Of a stretch of 13,277 nucleotides of DNA, positions 8,486-13,277 are shown one piece after another (the first letter of the stretch is position 1; each line of letters begins with the position of its first letter). This DNA comes from Bacillota bacterium (lineage in GTDB: Bacteria > Bacillota_I > Bacilli_A > MOL361 > Turicibacteraceae), in the NCBI GenBank assembly GCA_003486705.1, contig DNGE01000179.1:30759-44035 (forward strand), in the 5' to 3' direction. The notes under the pieces are model-generated. The model saw nothing but the letters and a program-made list of their open reading frames with translations, was not told the origin of the DNA and ran no database searches. Both the position numbers and the translations under genes were made by a program.

Positions 8486-8992
8486 CCGCTTTTGATGTCT
8501 AATTGTATTTACTAAGTTAATTAGATTATACGATAAGCATTATTCTTAATAAATACACATCACTTATGTTTACTTATGATCGCAACTCATAAGTGCCAAT
8601 ACTTGGCCACTTTCTTTCGAAACGTGCGCAGACTATTTATTCAACCTAGACATAACTAAGTTTTATCATATTCCTCCTCTTTTTATTAAATTATTACGAA
8701 TAGGTGCAACATTTTTCTTCCGCCATAAGCTTGCGGCTTTACTTCCCTGCCAGGGAATAGTCGTTGAAGGTTCCTCTGTTCGAGGAGTCCCTGCATGAAC
8801 AGCCATTATTCCAACCCTTAGGACGCTATTTATGCGCTTTTTTTCACCATAGGTCATCTCTACGTTTTTTCTACTTTCGTCCCATGCCGTTTGTCTCTAT
8901 TCGAAACTCCGTTTTGGTGTAGAGCTTTAGGCTTTACCTGCAATTAACGTTGGGCACACACCTATTACTAGATATGTGGGGCAACAATTTTT
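8486..8992 (-). ncRNA. Group I self-splicing intron (IA-like) in the pullulanase leader
   Basis: On the minus strand all core helices can be drawn. P1: exon GGGGT (8997-8993) with GCCCC (8982-8978), giving the required U-G pair at the splice site. P2: ACATAT/ATA-GG-TGT. P3: CAACGTT (8952-8946) with AATGTTG (8713-8707). The P element AATTGCAGGTAAA (8945-8933) forms P4 with TCATGCAG (8798-8791), with a bulged A as in Tetrahymena. P5: AGCC/GGCT. P6/6a: GGG...CCT with TCCTC/GAGGA. P7: GACTAT (8762-8757) with ATAGTC (8636-8631). P7.1 and P7.2 hairpins mark subgroup IA. P8: ACCTA/TAGGT. P9 has a GAAA tetraloop (8618-8615). P9.1 and P9.2 are perfect stems. P9.0: TGC (8630-8628) with GCG (8489-8487), placing omega-G at 8486. 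P10: ATAA (8484-8481) with TTGT (8987-8984). The 3' splice site is the least certain part. Confidence 0.82.
8646..8680 (-). pseudogene. Mini-ORF in the P8 loop, possible remnant of an intron-encoded endonuclease
   Basis: Inside the P8 loop, AGAGGAGG (8680-8673) precedes an ATG at 8669 by three bases. The frame reads MIKLSYV and stops at TAG 8648-8646, which is part of the 3' strand of P8. P8 loops of group I introns often host homing-endonuclease genes. A strong ribosome site with only seven codons suggests that most of such a gene was deleted, leaving start and stop. A functional short peptide is the alternative. Confidence 0.4.
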
Positions 8993-9000
8993 ACCCCCCT
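8993..9000 (-). promoter_or_regulatory. Shine-Dalgarno sequence at the end of the 5' exon
   Basis: AGGGGGGT lies directly before the predicted 5' splice site, 514 bases from the pullulanase GTG in the genome. After splicing it is followed by TATAAC and GTG, a six-base spacing. Its GGGGT also serves as the P1 exon strand, so it is base-paired and unavailable to ribosomes before splicing. Confidence 0.65.
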
Positions 9001-9025
9001 AAAAAATAAAATGCTTACATAAAAG

Positions 9026-9054
9026 ATTATAGCGCTTTCAATAGTGGGAATATT
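9026..9054 (-). promoter_or_regulatory. Candidate pullulanase promoter upstream of the intron
   Basis: A perfect TATAAT (9031-9026) on the minus strand with a weak -35 (AATATT, 9054-9049, 17-base spacing). Transcription would start near 9019, giving a 5' exon of about 27 bases that ends in AGGGGGGT. The weak -35 suggests dependence on an activator or another promoter nearby. Confidence 0.45.
9027..9040 (-). promoter_or_regulatory. cre-like CcpA operator overlapping the -10 box
   Basis: TGAAAGCGCTATAA matches the cre consensus TGWNANCGNTNWCA at all fixed positions except one (A for C at position 13). Overlap with the TATAAT box fits repression of a starch-degrading enzyme when glucose is present (established role of CcpA; the site itself is a prediction). 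Confidence 0.5.
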
Positions 9055-9079
9055 GTATTTTTTTGACTAGTATCATTAA

Positions 9080-9091
9080 GTAACCGGTTGC
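9080..9091 (-). promoter_or_regulatory. MalR/LacI-family operator-like palindrome
   Basis: GCAACCGGTTAC, one base off the perfect palindrome GCAACCGGTTGC, has the GCAANCGNTTGC form of LacI/GalR-family operators such as MalR. It is 49 bases upstream of the TATAAT box of the putative pullulanase promoter. Confidence 0.45.
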
Positions 9092-9144
9092 ATAATTAGT
9101 AAATACTATATAATTTTGTATAAACTTTGTATTGTGTTTTATAT

Positions 9145-9181
9145 AAAAAAAAAGCACTCCATTACTGCTTAGTAAAGGAGT
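9145..9181 (-). terminator. Intrinsic terminator of the menaquinone/ABC operon
   Basis: On the minus strand ACTCC-T-TTACT pairs with AGTAA-T-GGAGT (10 pairs, one T-T mismatch, loop AAGC), followed by GC and nine T. It is 85 bases after the last gene of the operon. A weaker hairpin (AAAGC/GCTTT, then TATT, 9246-9265) starts immediately after that gene's stop codon. Confidence 0.88.
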
Positions 9182-9207
9182 ACCTCTACGACTTCATTGT
9201 AAACGAT

Positions 9208-9241
9208 ACTTTTTAATGACCAACCCCATTTGACAAAGAGC
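9208..9241 (-). mobile_element. Possible solo end of an ISL3-family insertion sequence
   Basis: The minus strand reads GGCTCTTTGTCAAATGGGGT and continues for about 14 bases. The first 13 bases resemble the terminal inverted repeat I associate with ISL3-family elements. No opposite end and no transposase coding sequence are present nearby, so at best this is a remnant. The resemblance is from memory only. Confidence 0.3.
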
Positions 9242-9265
9242 CCTTAATAAAAGCGCTGGTGCTTT

Positions 9266-9631
9266 CTATTTTGTTAAATACTCATTTATACATTTTGAGA
9301 CGAGCTCAGAAATTAGAGTAAACTGCTCGGGTTTTATGTTATCGATGTGAATCCCGCAGCTTACACTGACTACTTTATTTAAGGTTTTTGATAATTGATA
9401 TGCGACATCTTTAGCTAGTGCCTCTTCTTTATGACGCATAACAACAAGTGTTGAGACCGTCGCGCTTAATTGGTTGGCATCCGCTAGACTCTCATGTGGA
9501 ACAGCGAGTGCTACTGCTCCAATATGTGGCTTGTCGCCACCGTATAAGCTGACGTTTAGATCATTTCCAAGCTCTGTTACACAAAGCGTAATCGTAACCT
9601 GTTCTGAGGTATGAGTGATTGTTTTTACCAT
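9266..9631 (-). CDS. Small LpdD-like protein (candidate prenyl-FMN chaperone for UbiD)
   Basis: A 121-residue soluble protein without signal peptide or membrane segment. It alternates strands and helices and has the conserved-looking blocks GNDLNVSLYGGDKPHIGAVALAVP (about 22-45), SATVSTLVVMRHKEEALAKDVAYQLSK (about 56-82) and VVSVSCGIHIDNI (about 87-99). This pattern (strand, P.HIGAVA.A.P, SAT.S, .HKE..LA...A..L, V.V..GIHID.I) fits my memory of the LpdD-like family found beside UbiD-type decarboxylases and proposed to help load prenylated FMN. It is the last gene, three bases after the permease stop, with AAGGGG of the permease end as ribosome site. Co-location with ubiX and ubiD supports the call. 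Otherwise treat it as a conserved hypothetical protein. Confidence 0.65.
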   Translation of the reverse strand: MVKTITHTSEQVTITLCVTELGNDLNVSLYGGDKPHIGAVALAVPHESLADANQLSATVSTLVVMRHKEEALAKDVAYQLSKTLNKVVSVSCGIHIDNIKPEQFTLISELVSKCINEYLTK

Positions 9632-9634
9632 AAC

Positions 9635-10378
9635 CTACCCCTTCCACTGACATAAAATTGACTCAAGTAAATCAATGAACATAAATAAGATAAATCCAAG
9701 TAAACTTAGAACAATAATACCACCGTACATTCCGATGTAGTCGATACGTGACCAACTGTCTTGAATAAAATAACCAAGTCCAAAACGTGTCCCATAAGCT
9801 TCGGCAAAGAATAAGACCGACAAGGCACTACCTACAGATAAGCGAATGTTCGTTAATAAATCAGGTAACATCGCTGGAAGCGTGACTTTTAAAAATAGCT
9901 GCATGCGCGATGCGCCAAGGCTTAAAAGTGGTGAATAAGCGACTTTAGGTATATTAATTACCGCATCGCGTACGGCAACAATGACGGGGAATACAACAAT
10001 TAAAACAATTAACATGATTTTTGATTCATCCCCCAGCCCACATAAAATCATGACCACCGGTAATAAAGCTGTTTTAGGAATTGGGTAGGTAAAATAAAGT
10101 AGTGGATTTAATAGCCTGTTCCAATGCTTCGATGATCCCATAAGCAACCCGATACTGACACCAATTACTAATGAAATGCAAAGACCGACTCCTACGCGAT
10201 AAGTACTAGCTAGAATATGTTGCATAATGTTTTTCTCCACTAGTATATTCAAGCTTAGATACACATCCACAGGATTTGGAAGCGCCTTTGAATCAATGAC
10301 GTGCGATCCAATAAACCAAATGATATTTAACAACAGAAATCCTTGTAAAAATACTTTTATATGTTTTACTGTTTTCAT
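9635..10378 (-). CDS. ABC transporter permease, NitT/TauT (SsuC/ThiX-like) type
   Basis: A 247-residue membrane protein with six predicted segments (about 10-27, 62-80, 91-113, 121-140, 175-197, 213-233) and the EAA-type cytoplasmic loop SLGASRMQLFLKVTLPAMLPDLLTNIRLSVG (about 153-183), which docks to the ATPase. It is the inner-membrane channel of a binding-protein-dependent importer of the aromatic/sulfonate/pyrimidine type. The ATG follows the ATPase stop codon directly (TAA-ATG), with AAGGGGTGGG as ribosome site inside the ATPase end, so the two are translationally coupled. The substrate-binding protein is not in this window. The substrate cannot be read from the sequence; the neighbours suggest a menaquinone precursor. 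Confidence 0.9.
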   Translation of the reverse strand: MKTVKHIKVFLQGFLLLNIIWFIGSHVIDSKALPNPVDVYLSLNILVEKNIMQHILASTYRVGVGLCISLVIGVSIGLLMGSSKHWNRLLNPLLYFTYPIPKTALLPVVMILCGLGDESKIMLIVLIVVFPVIVAVRDAVINIPKVAYSPLLSLGASRMQLFLKVTLPAMLPDLLTNIRLSVGSALSVLFFAEAYGTRFGLGYFIQDSWSRIDYIGMYGGIIVLSLLGFILFMFIDLLESILCQWKG

Positions 10379-11131
10379 TTATACCCACCCCTTCTTTATG
10401 ACGTGGCGGATATGAGTACATAGTTTCCCATACGCCTCTGTTTCGCGCATGTTTGGTACATTAAATAGTGGATTATCAATAATTTCAACAATGACACCCG
10501 GGTTTTTAGATAACATGATTATCTTTTTCCCCATGTATATTGCTTCATCAATGTTATGCGTGACAAATACAGTTGTTGTTTCATACGTATGTAGCATATC
10601 TAAAAATAATGCCTGCGCTTCTTCGCGTGTTAATGCATCGAGAGCTGAAAATGGCTCATCCATTAATAATAAATCTGGATTTAGTATAAAAGCTCTTGCA
10701 ATGGCAACACGTTGTTGTTGCCCCCCACTTAATTCTTTAGGGTATCGATTTTTTAAATGCTCGATATTTAGCTTTTTCATGATATACGTTATACGCTTTT
10801 CCATATTGTCATCTATTTTTATGCCTTTTATTTTTATGGCTAAGACACAATTTTGGTACACTGTTTGCCAAGGCAGCAATCCGAAATTTTGTGGTATTAA
10901 TCCGATTTTATGTGCTTTTGGATTCAGTTTTACGTTGTTTATCGTAGCTGTTCCATCATAGTTTTGAATTAAGCCACTTAGTACATTAAGTAAGGTTGAC
11001 TTTCCACAGCCTGAAGGTCCAATTATGGCATAAATATCCCCTTGTTTAATAGTTAAGCTGACTGGGCCTAAGGCTTGGATCGTTTCTTGCTTACTTTTGT
11101 AGGTTACACATAAGTCATTAACTTGTATCAT
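10379..11131 (-). CDS. ABC transporter ATP-binding protein, NitT/TauT (SsuB/TauB-like) type
   Basis: A 250-residue ATPase with a full set of motifs: Walker A GPSGCGKST (about 34-42), Q-loop IPQNFGLLPW, signature LSGGQQQRVAIARA, Walker B LLLMDEP and switch histidine VTHNIDEA. The Q-loop LLPW wording is typical of the nitrate/taurine/sulfonate subfamily. I choose ATG 11131, because GGGGGT stands six bases before it. An upstream in-frame ATG at 11155 would add eight residues (MKRNGGRG) encoded by that ribosome-site sequence. It lies 42 bases downstream of ubiX and runs directly into its permease. Confidence 0.93.
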   Translation of the reverse strand: MIQVNDLCVTYKSKQETIQALGPVSLTIKQGDIYAIIGPSGCGKSTLLNVLSGLIQNYDGTATINNVKLNPKAHKIGLIPQNFGLLPWQTVYQNCVLAIKIKGIKIDDNMEKRITYIMKKLNIEHLKNRYPKELSGGQQQRVAIARAFILNPDLLLMDEPFSALDALTREEAQALFLDMLHTYETTTVFVTHNIDEAIYMGKKIIMLSKNPGVIVEIIDNPLFNVPNMRETEAYGKLCTHIRHVIKKGWV

Positions 11132-11173
11132 GCCCCTACCCCCATTTCTTTTCATATACGCTTTTTAAAAGCA

Positions 11174-11764
11174 TTAATATTCTTTTTTTGGCTCTTGCCA
11201 TTTATCAAACAAATTGTTTTGAATGTCTAAATGATCAAGTATTTTACCAATCACAAAATCAACAACTTGATCAAATGATGTTGGGCGGTGATAAAAACCA
11301 GGTGTTGCCGGTAAGATGGTAACACCTAAGTTTGAAAGTTTGAGCATATTTTCAAGATGAATACTGTTGTACGGTGTCTCACGTGGGACAATGATGAGGC
11401 GACGTTTTTCTTTTAGACAAACGTCCGCACATCGAATGAGTAAGGTATCAGAGATACCTGCACTCATTTTTGCTAAAGTTCCCATTGAACAAGGTAAAAC
11501 AATCATGGCATCGAAGCGGTAAGAACCGCTCGCCACATTTGAAAATAGGTTATCGTTATGTTCTACTTTTAAATGTTGGTGAAACTGGTTTAGAGATTGA
11601 ACCCACGCTTTGAGTGAGCATTCGAGTTCATATTCAAAAACTTTTTCTCCCATAGTGGTGGTGATTAAATGTACAAAGTAACCTTTTGAGATTAGTTCCT
11701 CGACTAAACGTTTTGCGTATATACTTCCACTTGCACCCGTTAGCCCTACAACCATTTTTTTCAT
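11174..11764 (-). CDS. ubiX: Flavin prenyltransferase UbiX (MqnM-type)
   Basis: A 196-residue flavoprotein that attaches a dimethylallyl unit to FMN to make prenyl-FMN, the cofactor of UbiD decarboxylases. Family marks: N-terminal GLTGASGSIYAKRL (7-20), the LPCSMGTLAKMSAGISD block (about 91-107), and RCADVCLKEKRRLIIVPRETPYN, with the R-x-A-D-V-x-L-K-E and R-E-T-P motifs, followed by PATPGFYHRP near the C terminus. Length is normal for the family (about 190-200). AAGGAG lies ten bases before the ATG. It is placed between ubiA and an ABC transporter, in one operon with ubiD, its functional partner. Confidence 0.95.
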   Translation of the reverse strand: MKKMVVGLTGASGSIYAKRLVEELISKGYFVHLITTTMGEKVFEYELECSLKAWVQSLNQFHQHLKVEHNDNLFSNVASGSYRFDAMIVLPCSMGTLAKMSAGISDTLLIRCADVCLKEKRRLIIVPRETPYNSIHLENMLKLSNLGVTILPATPGFYHRPTSFDQVVDFVIGKILDHLDIQNNLFDKWQEPKKEY

Positions 11765-11785
11765 CTTGAATGTGCTCCTTATCTG

Positions 11786-12661
11786 TTAAAATAATGCATC
11801 GACAACGCCAAAGATTAAGAATGTTAGACTAATGATTTGGTTGACGCTGTATGATGCAATTTTGGCGTTTGTTAGATTTGTTGGCGAGACTAATGAATGT
11901 TGCACGATAAATAAGACCGTGATGATTCCAAGTCCCACATAATAGAGGATTCCAAATTGAGGTGTTAATAATCCAACAATCAGTAAGAAAATAAGTGTTA
12001 AGACATGGAAAGCTTTTGCAATTCGCAGTCCATTTTTCACACCAAATTGTGCAGGGATTGAGTTGATTCCGTTTTTTGTGTCAAAGTCATAATCTTGGGC
12101 ACCGTAAATGATATCAAATCCCGCTACCCATAACGTGTTTGCAGCACCCATGAATAATGGAATCCAAGAGAGTTCCCCTGTCACAGCAAGCCAAGCGCCA
12201 ACTGGCGCCATGGCTGATGTGATACCTAACACTAAGTGACAAGCCCATGTGAATCGTTTAGTAAACGAATAGATGGTTAGGAAGAACAAGGCAACAGGAG
12301 ATAATATTAAACAAATTGGATTTAACATCGCGGCACCAATGACCATCATCCCAAAACAGATGATCGTAAAGATTATTATTTCTTTTTTGTTCATTAACCC
12401 CTGTGGGAGTTGTCTACCTGCTGTGCGTGGGTTTTTAGCATCTATTTCTGCATCAATGACACGGTTAATCGCATTGGCCCCTGTTCTTGCTCCCATAAAT
12501 GCGACAAAGATCCAAAACATTACACTGATGCTTGGCAACCCATGACTTGCTAGTAACATCGCAATTAAAGCAAAAGATAATGAGAAAATGGTGTGGGAAA
12601 ACATAACGAGTGTTCCATAGTCATTTATTTTTTTTATTATTTTATTCAAGGCCGTATTCAC
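11786..12661 (-). CDS. UbiA-family polyprenyltransferase (MqnP-like)
   Basis: A 291-residue integral membrane enzyme with eight or nine hydrophobic segments and both UbiA prenyl-diphosphate motifs: NRVIDAEIDAKNPRTAGRQLP (about 65-85; N-x-x-x-D-x-x-x-D) and DIIYGAQDYDFDTKNGINSIP (about 183-203; D-x-x-Y-x-x-Q-D-x-x-x-D). The wording GANAINR...NPRTAGR and WVAGFDIIYGAQD fits the UbiA subgroup of futalosine-pathway organisms (MqnP, prenylating 1,4-dihydroxy-6-naphthoate) better than MenA; this is from memory. It starts with GTG and overlaps the end of ubiD by 20 bases, indicating coupled translation. A TTG four codons in, with GGAG eleven bases upstream, is a less likely start. Confidence 0.92.
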   Translation of the reverse strand: MNTALNKIIKKINDYGTLVMFSHTIFSLSFALIAMLLASHGLPSISVMFWIFVAFMGARTGANAINRVIDAEIDAKNPRTAGRQLPQGLMNKKEIIIFTIICFGMMVIGAAMLNPICLILSPVALFFLTIYSFTKRFTWACHLVLGITSAMAPVGAWLAVTGELSWIPLFMGAANTLWVAGFDIIYGAQDYDFDTKNGINSIPAQFGVKNGLRIAKAFHVLTLIFLLIVGLLTPQFGILYYVGLGIITVLFIVQHSLVSPTNLTNAKIASYSVNQIISLTFLIFGVVDALF

Positions 12662-13277
12662 TCCATCTCTTACTCACTAATTCTTTGATATCCTCACTCA
12701 TTTCAATATCATTTGGCCATTCACGTTTATGCTGTTGATCACGCATTTTTTTCGTCGCGTCTATCCCTAAACGATGACCGAAATGTTTCTCGCCGAGTAC
12801 TTCTGAAATTAGAAGGTCACGATCAGCATCAATGTTATTGAACACTTTCCATGCGACGTTTGAAACATCTTTTGGATTAACGTCTTCATCAACGATAATT
12901 AAGAATTTGTTATATTTCATGTCTTCATGATACCAAAGTGATTCGATTAATTGTTTAGGTGACTCATTGTTTTCTTTTTTCATCGCGACAATTAAGGCAC
13001 CTTGGAATTTCCCACTCATAGGGTAATGGTAGTCCACAATATTTTCTTGCTTCTCTAAGTACGTATTTAAGGCAACAGGTTCTGCTAATGTAAAGTCCCA
13101 CGCCACGTCTTCGCGTTCCGTTGGGAATTTTTTAGTTGCATCAACGCCTAAGCGATAACCATAATGATCAACTGGTGATGCATGATCGAGTGCATCAAGG
13201 GGTCCTTGTGAGAAGACTAAGTCTTTTTTTATATCGAGTGTTTTAAAGACAATGTTAGCCACTGCTTTTGAATCATG
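12642..13277 (-). CDS. ubiD: UbiD-family decarboxylase, C-terminal part (MqnL-like; cut by window edge)
   Basis: The last 211 residues of a prFMN-dependent decarboxylase; the reading frame continues past the window edge, so the GTG at 13262 is not the start. Typical UbiD C-terminal wording is present: LDALDHASP, YHYPMSGKFQGALIVAMKK, LIIVDEDVNPKDVSNVAWKVFNNIDADRD and LGIDATKKM...REWP. The G-x-R-L-G-x-D-A-T-K-K block occurs twice (about 38-48 and 168-178 of the visible part), so the C-terminal unit looks duplicated, as I would expect for the long (about 600-residue) menaquinone type rather than the roughly 490-residue E. coli UbiD. It should remove the carboxyl group after UbiA-type prenylation, using the cofactor made by UbiX. 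The N-terminal flavin-binding part is not visible. Confidence 0.92.
   Translation of the reverse strand, partial: HDSKAVANIVFKTLDIKKDLVFSQGPLDALDHASPVDHYGYRLGVDATKKFPTEREDVAWDFTLAEPVALNTYLEKQENIVDYHYPMSGKFQGALIVAMKKENNESPKQLIESLWYHEDMKYNKFLIIVDEDVNPKDVSNVAWKVFNNIDADRDLLISEVLGEKHFGHRLGIDATKKMRDQQHKREWPNDIEMSEDIKELVSKRWSEYGLE

Noticed and set aside
8525..8530. Perfect TATAAT close to the pullulanase start
   Set aside because: It falls in the loop of the intron P9.3 stem and has only weak -35 candidates (TTTATT or TTATTA). The MalR- and cre-like sites lie upstream of the intron instead. A secondary promoter that bypasses splicing cannot be excluded.
8666..8857. 63-residue minus-strand open frame inside the pullulanase leader
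   Set aside because: It lies wholly within the structured intron core (P5 to P8), has no recognisable family features, and its codons are explained by conserved intron helices (P4, P6, P7, P7.1, P7.2).
8486..8992. Reading the leader as an OMEGA/HEARO RNA remnant of an IscB-type element
   Set aside because: The hairpins followed by a ribosome site and truncated start looked similar at first. The long-range P3, P4, P7, P8 and P9.0 pairings and the U-G splice-site pair fit a group I intron far better.
9088..9114. Plus-strand promoter-like TTGCAT and TATAAT
   Set aside because: The spacing is only 15 bases in a very AT-rich stretch, and there is no plus-strand gene for it to drive.
10449..10961. 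170-residue plus-strand open frame
   Set aside because: It is antisense to the ABC ATPase, which has all its catalytic motifs; no ribosome site or family features are seen.

Overview
The window is about 13.3 kb of AT-rich DNA from a low-GC Gram-positive bacterium (Bacillota). The pointers are strong GGAGG-type ribosome binding sites, GTG/TTG starts, a wall-anchored pullulanase with a sortase-like tail, CcpA/MalR-like operators and a NiCo-type riboswitch. I cannot name the genus. Every convincing gene is on the minus strand, so transcription runs from high to low coordinates.

Right block (13277 to about 9145): an operon-like run of ubiD (cut by the window edge), ubiA, ubiX, an ABC ATPase, an ABC permease and a small LpdD-like protein, ended by an intrinsic terminator. 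UbiA/UbiX/UbiD homologues of this kind act late in futalosine-type menaquinone synthesis (prenylation, then prFMN-dependent decarboxylation). The embedded importer suggests uptake of a precursor.

Centre (about 9100 to 3005): a 1812-residue secreted, surface-anchored type I pullulanase. Its control region holds a MalR-like operator, a cre-like site over a TATAAT box, and then what I read as a complete group I intron (8486..8992). The intron has P1 with a U-G splice site, P2, P3, P4, P5, P6, P7, P7.1, P7.2, P8, P9 with a GAAA loop, P9.0 and P10. It lies between a strong Shine-Dalgarno sequence (5' exon, AGGGGGGT) and the GTG start codon (3' exon, TATAAC-GTG). Self-splicing would join them into a good ribosome binding site, so pullulanase translation is predicted to depend on RNA splicing. 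The P8 loop holds what looks like the remains of a lost homing-endonuclease ORF. This is the most interesting feature of the window.

Left block (2951 to 1): a six-segment voltage-sensor-type K+ channel, a GNAT acetyltransferase, and the 5' part of a P-type metal ATPase. The ATPase leader carries a NiCo (czcD) riboswitch whose last strands overlap an intrinsic terminator. The ATPase therefore looks like a metal exporter switched on by Co2+/Ni2+ or, as later proposed for this riboswitch class, Fe2+.

All RNA structures were folded by eye, with base pairs checked by position. No alignment, covariance or database search was run.
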